Counted from the first letter of the stretch, positions 9,556 through 20,284 are shown. The stretch: DNA of 59,751 bases from Actinomycetes bacterium (GCA_024222295.1 JAAEPF010000091.1:1-59751), one strand, 5' to 3'. Numbers and translations: made by a program. The notes: generated by a model not told the origin, from the letters alone.

Positions 9556-11204
9556 GCGCCAACCAGCTGGAGGTGCGCAACCGCGCGGCGGTGCGCATGA
9601 GCGGCCTCACGCTGCTCAGCCGGATCACAGGCTTCGCCCGTGTGGTGGTCGTGGCCGCCGTGCTCGGCACGTCGTACCTCGGCAACGTCTACCAGTCGTC
9701 CAATGCCATTCCGAACATCCTGTTCGAGCTGTTCGCCGCCGGGGCCCTGCAGTCGGTGCTGGTGCCGATCATGGTCGACGCCATCGACCGGCACCGCCAG
9801 GAGGACGCCGAGCACACCGCGGGTGTGGTGCTCGGCGCGATGGTGTCGCTGCTGGCCGCGATCGTCGCGGCAGGAATGGTCGCCGCTCCGTGGATCATGT
9901 CGATTCTCGTGTCAGGCGTGCAGGATCCGGCGATCCGCGAGGCGCAGGTCGAACTCGGCACGTTCATGCTGTGGTTCTTCCTGCCCCAGATCGTCTTCTA
10001 CGGCCTCAACCTGGTTTCCACGGCCGTACTCAATGCGCGCAACTCGTTCGCCCTGCCGGTGTTCGCCCCGACTGTGAACAACGTCGTGGTCATCGGTGTG
10101 TACGTGGTGTTCGGGTTGATGCGGGGCGGCCAGGCACCATCGCTCGAGCTCACATTGGCCGAGAAGTTGGTGCTGGCGCTGGGCACCACGGCCGGCGTGG
10201 TGGCGTTCTGCCTCGTACCACTCGCCGGCCTCTGGCGTTCGGGGTTCCACCTGCGGCCGCGCCTCGAAGTCCGCCACCCCGTGTTGGGCAGGCTGGCCCG
10301 CGAGGGGAGCTGGGCCGCCGGGTTCCTCGCTCTGACCCAGGTGCTGCTCGTGGTCGTGCTGGTGCTGTCGAACCGGGCGGAGGGCGGCGTCGTGGTGTAC
10401 CAGCTCGCCTTCGTCCTGTTCATGCTGCCCAACTCGCTGTTCGCAGTACCCGTTTTCACCACTGTGTTTCCCACCCTCACCCGCGACGAGCGCGCCGGTG
10501 ACTACGAGTCGTTCGCGACCGAGGTGGGGCGTGCGACCCGGTCGATCACGTTCCTCACGATTGCTTCGGCCGCGGCGCTGGTGGCGCTGTCGCTGCCCCT
10601 GGCGGAACTGGTGGCGCGTGGCAACGCAAGCGCGCAGGTGGACGAGATCGCCGGGGCCATCGCGGCGTTCGCGATCGGCTTGCCCGCCTATTCGATGCTG
10701 TTGTTCCTCACTCGGGTCAGCTACGCATACCGGGACACTCCGTCGCCCACGTTGGTGAACCTCGGTGTCGCTGTCGTGGGCGCCGTGGCCATGTGGAGCT
10801 TCGTCGAGATGGCTGACGAGGCTCACACGGTGACGGCCATCGGCGTCGGGTTCTCGGTGGCACAGGTGCTCGGTGCACTGACCCTTGCGGCCGTGGTGCG
10901 TACGCGCATGCACCGCCACGAGGTGCGCGTCACAGCGGTGCTGCTTCCCCTGCTGCGCTCGATGGTGGCGTCGGCGGTCGGCGCGGTTGTCGGATGGTTG
11001 GTCGCGGACGCCCTGCTCGACGCAGCCGGCGGATCGCCGGTCGGGGTTGTGATGGCGGCGACAGCAGTCGCCGTGGGTGCCGTGGTGCTGGCGCTGGTGA
11101 CGCTCGCGGTCCAGTGGCTGCTCGGCGGGCCGGGACCGGCCGCGGCGGTGCGCTCGCTAGGGGCGGCCGAGGGACGAGTTGCCAGCCTGGGGGCCCGGTC
11201 GTGA
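9552..11204 (+). CDS. MurJ/MviN-like lipid-linked oligosaccharide flippase
   Basis: A 550-residue polytopic membrane protein with about 14 hydrophobic segments. The start resembles MurJ: RMSGLTLLSRITGFARVVVV, then NAIPNILFELFAAGALQSVLVP. MOP-superfamily MurJ proteins move lipid II or similar polyprenyl-linked sugars across the membrane. It is followed by a glycosyltransferase and, further on, a polyprenyl-phosphate sugar transferase, so it may carry a polymer precursor other than lipid II. Whether it is the housekeeping MurJ cannot be settled from this window. GTG start inside the steB stop (GTGA overlap). Confidence 0.9.
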   Translation: MSANQLEVRNRAAVRMSGLTLLSRITGFARVVVVAAVLGTSYLGNVYQSSNAIPNILFELFAAGALQSVLVPIMVDAIDRHRQEDAEHTAGVVLGAMVSLLAAIVAAGMVAAPWIMSILVSGVQDPAIREAQVELGTFMLWFFLPQIVFYGLNLVSTAVLNARNSFALPVFAPTVNNVVVIGVYVVFGLMRGGQAPSLELTLAEKLVLALGTTAGVVAFCLVPLAGLWRSGFHLRPRLEVRHPVLGRLAREGSWAAGFLALTQVLLVVVLVLSNRAEGGVVVYQLAFVLFMLPNSLFAVPVFTTVFPTLTRDERAGDYESFATEVGRATRSITFLTIASAAALVALSLPLAELVARGNASAQVDEIAGAIAAFAIGLPAYSMLLFLTRVSYAYRDTPSPTLVNLGVAVVGAVAMWSFVEMADEAHTVTAIGVGFSVAQVLGALTLAAVVRTRMHRHEVRVTAVLLPLLRSMVASAVGAVVGWLVADALLDAAGGSPVGVVMAATAVAVGAVVLALVTLAVQWLLGGPGPAAAVRSLGAAEGRVASLGARS

Positions 11205-12295
11205 CGGGAGCACTCCACTCCGCCCTCCAGCTGCTGGGTCCGTCGACGGGCGGCATCCGCGGCCACGTCGCCCAGCTCTCCAGGGGGCTGGCAGACAGGG
11301 GTGTCAGTGCCCCTGTTGTGGGTCCGGCCGGTGTCATGGAGGGACTCGGGGGGCAGGCCGGGGTGGTCGCTGTGCCGGAATCCCTCGATCCACGGGGGCT
11401 GGTGGCCGCGCGGCGCCAGCTGCGCCAGTGGCGGGGCGGCACACAGCTCGTGCATGCGCACGGCCTGAAGGCTGCCTGGACGGCGCTTGCGGGGCGGCCG
11501 TCGCGGCCACTGGTGGTGACCGTGCACAACATCGTGCTCGACGAGTCCGCCGGCAGGTCCGCCGCGGTGCAGCGGTCCCTCGAGCGCCAGGTGCTCGCCC
11601 GGGCCGACCGTGTGATTGCGCTCACCTCGCAGATGGCCGAGCAGCTCTCGCAGTTCGTGCCTGCCAAGCGGATCCGCGTGGCCTTGCCGGCCTCGCCGCC
11701 ACCGGTCGTCCGCCAGGACCGCTCGGCCGTGCGGGCCGGGCTCGGTATCGACGATGCCACTGCGCTCGTGGTGTGCGTGGCCCGGCTGCACCCCCAGAAG
11801 GACCTGCCGACCTTGCTTCGGGCATGGCAGTCGGTGCACCGCACCCACCCCGAGGCCGTGCTGCTGGTGGTGGGCGATGGTCCCTTGCGCTCCGAGCTGG
11901 ACGCCCTGCACGACTCGCTCGGCCTGGGCGACTCCGCCCGGCTCGTGGGGGCACGGCCCCACGCCGTGGACGAGATCGCGGCGGCCGATGTGGCCGTGAT
12001 GACGTCGATTTGGGAAGGGGCGGCGCTCGTGCTGGCCGAGACGACACAACTCGGCGTCCCGATGGTCTCCACCCCCACCGGCCTGGCGCCCGAGGTGCTC
12101 GACGGCACCGTCGGCGGCACGATCGTGCCCTTCGGAGACGATGCCGCGGTCGCCGAGGCCCTCTGCCGTATGTTGGACGATCCGGAGGCCTCAGCCGCCA
12201 TGGGTGCGCTCGGCCGAGACCGGGCCCGGCAGGTCTTCGAACCCGCCCGCGCCGTCGAGGAGATCATGGCCACCTATCTGGAGCTCGTCGAGTGA
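11201..12295 (+). CDS. GT4-family glycosyltransferase
   Basis: A 364-residue GT-B glycosyltransferase. The N-terminal domain has the loop GPSTGGIRGHVAQLSRGL. The C-terminal nucleotide-sugar domain has ARLHPQKDLPTLL, VVGDGPLRSEL and the EX7E-type segment EGAALVLAETTQLGVP. The enzyme should add a sugar from a nucleotide donor to a lipid- or polymer-linked acceptor on the cytoplasmic face; donor and acceptor cannot be read from sequence. GTG at 11201 overlaps the flippase stop. An upstream in-frame extension is rejected because it runs inside the flippase gene. Confidence 0.9.
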   Translation: MTGALHSALQLLGPSTGGIRGHVAQLSRGLADRGVSAPVVGPAGVMEGLGGQAGVVAVPESLDPRGLVAARRQLRQWRGGTQLVHAHGLKAAWTALAGRPSRPLVVTVHNIVLDESAGRSAAVQRSLERQVLARADRVIALTSQMAEQLSQFVPAKRIRVALPASPPPVVRQDRSAVRAGLGIDDATALVVCVARLHPQKDLPTLLRAWQSVHRTHPEAVLLVVGDGPLRSELDALHDSLGLGDSARLVGARPHAVDEIAAADVAVMTSIWEGAALVLAETTQLGVPMVSTPTGLAPEVLDGTVGGTIVPFGDDAAVAEALCRMLDDPEASAAMGALGRDRARQVFEPARAVEEIMATYLELVE

Positions 12296-14538
12296 CATCG
12301 AACCTCCGGATCTCCGCACCGCGCCCAGTCCTGTTGCTGCTGGTCGCGTTGTCGGTGGCCATGACCGTTGTGCCGGCGCAGTCATCGGCCGCGCAGTCGG
12401 GTGGCGAGCAGGACGGCAAGGTCTTCATCTTCAGCTTCCCGCGGCTCACCTGGGAGCGGCTGGACGAGGTCGACACCCCGGTGATCGACGAGTTGCTCGG
12501 CTCGGCTGCACTTGCTTCCATGAGCACCCGCACCGTGGGGGCGCGGACGACCCCGGCCAAGGCCTACCTCACGATCGGCGCGGGCAACCGAACCACTGCA
12601 CCCAGCTCGGGAGACGTCGGAGGGGTTCTCAACCCGGCCGAGTCCACCGAGACCGGGTCGGCCGCAGAGGTGTTCGAACGACGCCTCGGCGTCGCAGCCA
12701 CCGGGCAGCTGTTGGGCATCGACTTCGCCAGTGTGATCGACCGCAACGATGAGCTGCTGTACGGCAGCACACCCGGGTCGATGGGCGCAGCGCTGCGTGA
12801 GGCTGGAATCGCGGTCGCAGGAGTCGCCAACGCTGATGAGGGTTTCGGGGCGGAGCCGCGGCGCGACGGTGCACTGGCCGTGCTTGATGACGATGGCCAG
12901 GCCCCCCTGGGTGAAGTGGCGCAGACCTTGCTCGTGGCGGACCCGGCCGCACCGGGCGGCATCCGCATGGACCCGTTGGTGACCCTGGCGGCATCAGGCG
13001 CCGCGCTCGATGCGGGAGCCGGACTGCTGCTCGTGGAGATGTCAGACCTGGAGCGGGCCGAACAGGCTCGTGCTGTGTCCACCTCGCAGGCGGCCGACGA
13101 TGCCTACGACCTGGCGTTGGAGCGTGCCGACCAGCTGCTCGGCGGACTCCTGGCGCAAGTCGACCCCGACCCCGACTCCGACATGGTGATGCTCGTGGCA
13201 CCCACAGCGCCGCTGTCGGGCGAGGAACTCACGGTGTACGCATTGAGCGGCCCCGACACCGAGGCGGGATGGGCGAGGTCTTCGACCACTCGTCGCGACG
13301 GCTACGTGTCGCTGGCCGACCTGGCTTCGACCGCGCTCGGGCACCTCGGCGTCGAGACGGGTGACGGCATGAGCGACACGCCGGTGACCACCTCGGCCGA
13401 CTCCACCGGTCTGGACGACAAGGTCAGCCTCCTGATCCGCTCGAATGACCGGGCGGTGTTCCGCGACGACGTCGTGGGGCCGCTCACCGTGTCGTTCATC
13501 GTGCTGCTGGTGGTCATGTTGGTGCTCGTGGCCATCGGCTCGGTGCGCGGACCGTCGTGGTCGCCGTGGTTGCGTTACCTGGCGCTGTTGGTGATGGCGG
13601 TGCCGGCGTGCACCTACCTGGGCGGGCTCCTGCCGTACTCGTCGTTCGGGGTGGTCACCTACGGCCTGGCCCTGCTGGCCATGGCTGCAGTCGTCTCCTG
13701 GCTGTGCCTCGCAGCATCGCGGGGTGATCACGGCCTCGCCCCCGTGCTGGTGGCAGCGGCCACGATCGCCGTGCTGGCCATCGACATCCTCACGGGTGGC
13801 CATCTGCAGCTCGACACGATCTTCGGCTACTCGCCGATCGTGGCCGGTCGGTTCGCCGGGTTCGGCAACCAGGCGTTCAGCCTCATTTCCGTGTCGTCGT
13901 TGCTCGTGGCGTGCGGGCTGTGGTCCGCGATGGCCGACCGGGGCCGCGAGCGGGGCCGCCTGCCGCTGGTGCTGGCCCTGTTTGCCGTGGTCGTGGTGCT
14001 GGTGGGCGCACCCACCCTCGGCAGCGATGTCGGTGGCGTCCTGGCCTCGGTGCCGGCATTCGCGGTCTGCGTGCTGTTGCTGACGGGCAGGAGGATCCGG
14101 TGGGGGACAGCTGCGCTGATAGCGGTGGGGACCGTGGCGGTGCTGGCCCTGTTCGCAGCGATCGACCTGTCGAGGCCGCCCGAGTCGCGGACCCACCTCG
14201 GGCGCTTCGCGGAGCGGCTCATCGACGGCGAGGGTCTGCTGATCCTCGAGCGGAAGCTCAACGCCAACCTGTCGGTGCTCACGACCACGGTGTGGACGTG
14301 GGTGATCCCCGCCGCGCTGCTGTTCTTCGTGTACCTCACCTGGCGGCCCAACAACGTGCTGCGCCAGATCAACGCGGCGCACCCGACGTTTCGGACCTTC
14401 GGCATCTCCGCGATCACGCTCGGGCTCGTGGCGTGGGCGCTCAACGATTCCGGTGTGTCGATGCCTGCGATGATGCTTGCCGTGGCGTTGCCGTACACGG
14501 CTGTGCTGGCCATCGGGCTGCGGGGCTCGGATCCGTGA
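12292..14538 (+). CDS. Large membrane protein with alkaline-phosphatase-like ectodomain
   Basis: A 748-residue protein. A signal/anchor segment at residues 11-30 leads to an extracytoplasmic domain of about 370 residues, then roughly ten membrane segments to the C-terminus. The ectodomain resembles the alkaline-phosphatase/phosphodiesterase superfamily (FIFSFPRLTWERLD, TPVIDELL, TTPAKAYLTIGAGNR), but the metal-binding Asp expected in the SFDG motif is Pro here, so catalysis is doubtful. GTGA overlaps on both sides tie it to the glycosyltransferase and the PNPT gene. It could bind or transfer a glycan or phospho-group in envelope assembly; no specific function can be claimed. Confidence 0.8.
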   Translation: MTSNLRISAPRPVLLLLVALSVAMTVVPAQSSAAQSGGEQDGKVFIFSFPRLTWERLDEVDTPVIDELLGSAALASMSTRTVGARTTPAKAYLTIGAGNRTTAPSSGDVGGVLNPAESTETGSAAEVFERRLGVAATGQLLGIDFASVIDRNDELLYGSTPGSMGAALREAGIAVAGVANADEGFGAEPRRDGALAVLDDDGQAPLGEVAQTLLVADPAAPGGIRMDPLVTLAASGAALDAGAGLLLVEMSDLERAEQARAVSTSQAADDAYDLALERADQLLGGLLAQVDPDPDSDMVMLVAPTAPLSGEELTVYALSGPDTEAGWARSSTTRRDGYVSLADLASTALGHLGVETGDGMSDTPVTTSADSTGLDDKVSLLIRSNDRAVFRDDVVGPLTVSFIVLLVVMLVLVAIGSVRGPSWSPWLRYLALLVMAVPACTYLGGLLPYSSFGVVTYGLALLAMAAVVSWLCLAASRGDHGLAPVLVAAATIAVLAIDILTGGHLQLDTIFGYSPIVAGRFAGFGNQAFSLISVSSLLVACGLWSAMADRGRERGRLPLVLALFAVVVVLVGAPTLGSDVGGVLASVPAFAVCVLLLTGRRIRWGTAALIAVGTVAVLALFAAIDLSRPPESRTHLGRFAERLIDGEGLLILERKLNANLSVLTTTVWTWVIPAALLFFVYLTWRPNNVLRQINAAHPTFRTFGISAITLGLVAWALNDSGVSMPAMMLAVALPYTAVLAIGLRGSDP

Positions 14539-15383
14539 CCGCGACGCTGCTGGCACTGGTGGCGGGGGCACTCATCGGCGCCGGTCTGTGGGTGACCTGC
14601 GGGGGCCTCTTCACCGCTGAGCCCCTGATGCGCGAAAACTATGCGGGCCGGCCGATCCCGACCGGGGTGGGGGTGCTGGTGCCGTTGAGCGTGGTGGTGC
14701 TCGTGGCTGCGGGCCACCTGGCGTTGTTGAGCGCGCGCCGGGGGGCGATCTGGTACGAGCAGGGCCGTACCGCCTTGCTGGCCACGGCGGTCTTCTCGCT
14801 GCTCGGCCTGCTCGATGACGTGGCCGGGGTGGGGCAGTCCGGCGGGTTCCGCCAGCATGTCCGCTCCCTGCTGCGCGGAGAGCTGTCCACGGGCGCCGTG
14901 AAGCTCGTGGGAGGCGCCGCTGCGGGCATCCTCGTCGCGTCAGCGGCTCCCGCGGCGGATGTCGGAGTGCTGGCCGCGTTGCGAGACGGTGCCACGGTCG
15001 CACTCGCGGCCAACCTCGCCAACCTGTTCGACCGTGCACCCGGGCGCAGCACGAAGTTCTCGACCCTGTTCTTCCTCGTTGCCGCTGCGGTGGCACGCCG
15101 TCCGGAGCTCGCCGGCCCGGCTGTTGGCATCGGTGCCGGCATCGGCCTGCTGTGGCCCGACCTCCGCGAGCGCATGATGCTGGGCGACGCGGGTGCCAAT
15201 CCGCTCGGGGCGCTCGTCGGCTTCGCGTGGCTCATCGCGATCCCCGCACCGGGCTGGCGATGGGGACTGCTCGGCGTGCTGGTCCTCGCCAATGCCGCGA
15301 GTGAGGCCGTGAGCTACTCGGCCGTGATCGACCGCGTGGCTCCACTGCGCTGGTTCGACCGACTGGGGTCGCTGAGGACCTGA
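14535..15383 (+). CDS. MraY/WecA-like polyprenyl-phosphate sugar-phosphate transferase
   Basis: A 282-residue integral membrane protein with about ten hydrophobic segments. It keeps the PNPT-family acidic motifs in altered form: LLDDVAGVG near 90-100, NLANLFDRAPGRSTK near 160 and LGDAGANPLGA near 218. The family moves a sugar phosphate from UDP-sugar onto polyprenyl phosphate to start glycan synthesis. It is shorter than MraY, and the NLFDRAPGR motif replaces the usual N-x-x-DGxDGL, so it is a separate subgroup. GTGA overlap with the preceding gene; pyrG follows after 81 nt. Confidence 0.85.
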   Translation: MTATLLALVAGALIGAGLWVTCGGLFTAEPLMRENYAGRPIPTGVGVLVPLSVVVLVAAGHLALLSARRGAIWYEQGRTALLATAVFSLLGLLDDVAGVGQSGGFRQHVRSLLRGELSTGAVKLVGGAAAGILVASAAPAADVGVLAALRDGATVALAANLANLFDRAPGRSTKFSTLFFLVAAAVARRPELAGPAVGIGAGIGLLWPDLRERMMLGDAGANPLGALVGFAWLIAIPAPGWRWGLLGVLVLANAASEAVSYSAVIDRVAPLRWFDRLGSLRT

Positions 15384-17138
<1,755 letters not shown>

Positions 17139-17141
17139 CGC

Positions 17142-17687
17142 GTGGGTGAGTTCCGCCCGCTTGGCGAGGAGCAGCTCCACTCGGGCCACGTGATCGACCT
17201 GTACCGGTCGCGCTTCGAGACGCCCGATGGATCCGAGATCGTGCGCGACGTGGTGCGCCACCCCGGGGCCGTCTCGGTGGTACCCGTGCTCGACTCCGGT
17301 GAGGTGGTACTCGTGCGCCAGTTCCGGGCCCCGCTCAATCGCAGGATGCTCGAGATCCCCGCCGGCAAGCTCGACGTGGAGGGCGAGGACCTCGAGGATG
17401 CGGCGCAGCGCGAGCTTGCCGAAGAGGTGGGGCTGGTCGCTGAGAACCTCGAGAAGCTGGCCACGTTCCACAACTCGGTCGGGTTCTCCGACGAGGAGAG
17501 CCATGTGTTCGTGGCCACGGGCCTCAAGGAGGTGGGGCGTGACCGCCAGGGTCCGGAGGAGCAGCACATGGACGAGGTGCGCATGCCCCTGGCGGATACA
17601 CCGGCCGCGATGCAGGCCGGGGAGATCACTGACGCGAAGACCGTGATCGGACTGTTGATGGCACGCGAGCGGCTGTCGGCGCGCTGA
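17142..17687 (+). CDS. NUDIX hydrolase, ADP-ribose pyrophosphatase type
   Basis: A 181-residue protein. The NUDIX box is GKLDVEGEDLEDAAQRELAE followed by EVGL, with one extra residue between the first Gly and Glu. I recall the same spacing in M. tuberculosis Rv1700, the ADP-ribose pyrophosphatase found after pyrG. It probably hydrolyses ADP-ribose to AMP and ribose 5-phosphate. GTG start 3 nt after pyrG; its stop overlaps the xerD ATG. Confidence 0.92.
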   Translation: MGEFRPLGEEQLHSGHVIDLYRSRFETPDGSEIVRDVVRHPGAVSVVPVLDSGEVVLVRQFRAPLNRRMLEIPAGKLDVEGEDLEDAAQRELAEEVGLVAENLEKLATFHNSVGFSDEESHVFVATGLKEVGRDRQGPEEQHMDEVRMPLADTPAAMQAGEITDAKTVIGLLMARERLSAR

Positions 17688-18655
17688 TGGCCGCGCGGTC
17701 GGCCACCCGGGCTCCAACGGTTGCGGAGCTGCCGATCGAGGCGGAGGGGTTCCTGACCCACCTCACGGTGGAACGGGGCCGCTCGGAACGCACCGTCTCG
17801 GCCTATCGGGCCGACCTGCGTCGGTTCTGCGGATTCATGGCCGACAGGGGAGTGCCGCCGCTGCAAGCCACCGAGGACGACGTCGTGGCATGGTCAGCGC
17901 GACTTCGTTCCTCAGGCCTTGCCGCCTCGTCGGTCACCCGGATGCTGGTGTCGGTCAGAGGCCTGTTTCGCCACGTCGTCGCAGAGGGAATCCTGGTCAC
18001 TGACCCCACCCAGGATGTGGAGCTGCCGGGCCAGCCGGACGCCCTGCCCAAGGCACTCTCGACAGCCGCCGTGGAGTCCATCCTGGATGCCGCAGCCACG
18101 GCTGCCGCCAGCGGCGATCTGATGGGCATTCGTGACTCGGCGCTGCTCGAGTTCCTGTATGGCACGGGCGCGCGGGTGAGCGAGGCCTGCGGGCTTCGTT
18201 TCGGTGACCTCGACATGGACGCCGGTCTCGCCCGCTTGCTCGGCAAGCGCGACAAGGAGCGTGTGGTGCCCATCGGCCGACCCGCCGTGCGGGCACTGGC
18301 GGTCTGGCTCGACGACGGCCGTCCAGCGGTGATCAACGCCAAGGCCGACCGCGATTCGCTCGATGCGGTGTTCCTCGGGGTCAGGGGTCGCCGGCTGTCC
18401 CGCCAGGCCGCGTGGACGGCGATTCGCCAACGAGCGACACAGGCAGGCGTGAAGGGCGACATCAGCCCACACGTGTTGCGGCACTCGTGTGCCACCCACA
18501 TGCTGGAGGGCGGCGCCGACATCCGAACGGTGGCCGAGATGCTGGGGCACGCTTCGGTCAGCACCACCCAGGTGTACACGCGGGTTGCCACCGACCGACT
18601 GTTCGAGGCGTACCGGGCGGCGCACCCGCGGGCCACAGCCGGCAGGCGCAGGTGA
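17687..18655 (+). CDS. xerD: Tyrosine recombinase XerD
   Basis: A 322-residue site-specific recombinase that resolves chromosome dimers at dif with XerC. It has the SAM-like N-terminal core-binding domain and the catalytic set: Arg in GTGARVSEACGL near 163, Lys in GKRDKERVVP, HVLRHSCATHM near 262, GHASVSTTQ, and nucleophile Tyr near 296 in QVYTRV. The NUDIX-xerD-scpAB order is conserved, so this is the housekeeping recombinase and not a phage integrase. Confidence 0.94.
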   Translation: MAARSATRAPTVAELPIEAEGFLTHLTVERGRSERTVSAYRADLRRFCGFMADRGVPPLQATEDDVVAWSARLRSSGLAASSVTRMLVSVRGLFRHVVAEGILVTDPTQDVELPGQPDALPKALSTAAVESILDAAATAAASGDLMGIRDSALLEFLYGTGARVSEACGLRFGDLDMDAGLARLLGKRDKERVVPIGRPAVRALAVWLDDGRPAVINAKADRDSLDAVFLGVRGRRLSRQAAWTAIRQRATQAGVKGDISPHVLRHSCATHMLEGGADIRTVAEMLGHASVSTTQVYTRVATDRLFEAYRAAHPRATAGRRR

Positions 18656-19191
18656 AGCTCCAGCCGCTGCACCGCGCAGGTCGGTTCTTCTCGACCGCTT
18701 TCGGTGGTGGACCGGATGCGGCCGATCTCGAGTGGGCGGCGGGTTGGCTCACCGAACGCGAGGCTACGCTCTTTGCGCGGATGCGCGCCTCGGACCGTGG
18801 CCACTCCGTGGCAGTGGCCCGGGCGGTGGAGCGCCATTTCGCCGCTCTCGGCGAGGATCCACCAGAGTGGATGATGGCTGCGGCGCTGATGCACGACGTG
18901 GGCAAGTCGGTGCCCGACCTCGGGGTCTATGGCCGCACGGTGGCCACACTGTCGGGCTGGGTGGGCGGCGCCGACATGTCCGAGCAATGGGCGGACACCA
19001 CCGGGTTCACGCGCAAGGTCGGCCTCTACATGCAGTACCCACGGCTGGGTGCCGACCTGCTGAGCGTCGCCGGGAGCGACTCGCGGGTCGTGGCGTGGGC
19101 GGCTGAGCACCACCTGCTCGAGGAAGACTGGACCGTGCCGGTCGAGCAGGGTCGGATCCTCGCCGCCGCGGACGGCGGCAAGCTCGACTGA
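18652..19191 (+). CDS. HD-domain hydrolase
   Basis: A 179-residue HD-superfamily protein. H-x-n pattern: GHSVAVARAVE, ALMHDVGKSVPDLG with the HD pair, and AWAAEHHLLEED. Such proteins are metal-dependent phosphohydrolases, often on nucleotides. GTG at 18652 overlaps the xerD stop (GTGA), so it is coupled to xerD. Its last codons lie in the first copy of a 17-bp direct repeat. The substrate is unknown. Confidence 0.8.
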   Translation: MKLQPLHRAGRFFSTAFGGGPDAADLEWAAGWLTEREATLFARMRASDRGHSVAVARAVERHFAALGEDPPEWMMAAALMHDVGKSVPDLGVYGRTVATLSGWVGGADMSEQWADTTGFTRKVGLYMQYPRLGADLLSVAGSDSRVVAWAAEHHLLEEDWTVPVEQGRILAAADGGKLD

Positions 19192-19225
19192 GCTTGTCGG
19201 TGTGGCTGCAAGCTCGACTGAGCTA
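19178..19225. repeat. 17-bp direct repeat at the ends of two convergent genes
   Basis: GCAAGCTCGACTGAGCT occurs at 19178-19194 and again at 19208-19224, 30 bp apart. The first copy holds the HD-gene stop and forms a hairpin (CAAGCTC GACT GAGCTTG). The second ends inside the trpS stop codon. It looks like a small tandem duplication and may act as a bidirectional terminator. Confidence 0.6.
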
Positions 19226-20209
19226 GCCGCGGGGGAGCAGGCCGAGGCGCTCCATCACGCGATCCAGTACGGGAACAGCAATCTCGGACGCCTTGGCTGC
19301 TCCGAGAGCCATCAGGCGGGCTGTTTCGCCGGGATCGGCGGTGAGTTCGGCGAAGCGTGCCTGAATCGGCTCGAGCATCGCCGTCACGGCATCGGCGGTG
19401 TCGCCCTTGAGGGGACCGTACTGGTCGTACTCATCCGCGAGGGCCTCAGGGTCGCGTCCGGTGGTGGCACCGAGGATCCCCAGCAGGTTGGAAACGCCGG
19501 GCTTGTCCACAGGGTCCCAGCGCACCTCGTTGTCCGAGTCGGTTACCGCACGCTTGATCTTCTTGGCGGTACGGGCGAGCTCGTCGGTGAGCAGGATCGT
19601 GCCGGCGTCGGACTCGGCCGACTTGGACATCTTGTTCGCCGGTTCCTGCAGGTCCATCACGCGGGCCGCCGCAGGCGGGAGCACGGCCTCGGGCAGCACG
19701 AAGGTCTCGCCGTACTGGCCGTTGAATCGCTCAGCGACGTCGCGGGTGAGTTCGATGTGCTGGCGCTGGTCCTCACCAACAGGCACCCGGTCGGTGTCGT
19801 AGAGCAGGATGTCGGCGGCCTGCAGCGACGGGTACGCGAACAGCCCGGCGGATACGAAGTCCTTCTGCTTCGAGGACTTGTCCTTGAACTGCGTCATGCG
19901 GTTGAGCTCACCGAAGCTGGTGCTGCACTGCAGGATCCAGCCGAGCTCCGCGTGCTGGGGCACGTGGCTCTGTGCGAAGAGCACGCAGACCTCGGGGTCG
20001 AGCCCGCAGGCGATGAGCACCTGGGCCAGCTCCAGGGTGCGTGAGCCCACCTCGCCGGGCTGCTTGGGCACGGTGAGGGCATGCAGGTCGACAACACAGA
20101 ACACGCTGTCGTCAACGTGCTGGTCGTTCACCCAGTGGCGCACGGCGCCCAACAGGTTGCCGAGGTGGAGGTCGCCAGTTGGTTGGATGCCTGAAAACAC
20201 ACGGGTCAC
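19223..20209 (-). CDS. trpS: Tryptophanyl-tRNA synthetase
   Basis: A 328-residue class I aminoacyl-tRNA synthetase that charges tRNA-Trp. It shows the HIGH-type motif in GIQPTGDLHLGN near the N-terminus and KMSKS in NKMSKSAESDAG. The length is standard. The GTG at 20209 begins VTRVFSGIQPTG; a longer upstream frame is rejected as an artefact. TACGAT 8 nt upstream on the same strand suggests a leaderless start. It runs against the surrounding genes and converges on the HD gene. Confidence 0.97.
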   Translation of the reverse strand: MTRVFSGIQPTGDLHLGNLLGAVRHWVNDQHVDDSVFCVVDLHALTVPKQPGEVGSRTLELAQVLIACGLDPEVCVLFAQSHVPQHAELGWILQCSTSFGELNRMTQFKDKSSKQKDFVSAGLFAYPSLQAADILLYDTDRVPVGEDQRQHIELTRDVAERFNGQYGETFVLPEAVLPPAAARVMDLQEPANKMSKSAESDAGTILLTDELARTAKKIKRAVTDSDNEVRWDPVDKPGVSNLLGILGATTGRDPEALADEYDQYGPLKGDTADAVTAMLEPIQARFAELTADPGETARLMALGAAKASEIAVPVLDRVMERLGLLPRG

Positions 20210-20217
20210 GGCGCAGA

Positions 20218-20223
20218 ATCGTA
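20218..20223 (-). promoter_or_regulatory. Likely -10 box of trpS
   Basis: On the reverse strand TACGAT is followed by 8 nt and then the trpS GTG, with no Shine-Dalgarno between. This fits a leaderless mRNA. Confidence 0.5.
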
Positions 20224-20284
20224 ACCAGCGCCGGAGCCGGCCGGGCAAATGACATGCGTGTAAGCAGTCGCGGCGCGCGCGAAC

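Noticed and set aside
11179-12291. N-terminal extension of the 748-residue membrane protein
   Set aside because: The upstream part of the frame is a shadow of the glycosyltransferase gene; the GTG at 12292 gives a proper signal segment.
17687-18655. Tyrosine recombinase as a mobile-element integrase
   Set aside because: It lies in the conserved NUDIX-xerD-scpAB order with no att sites or cargo nearby.
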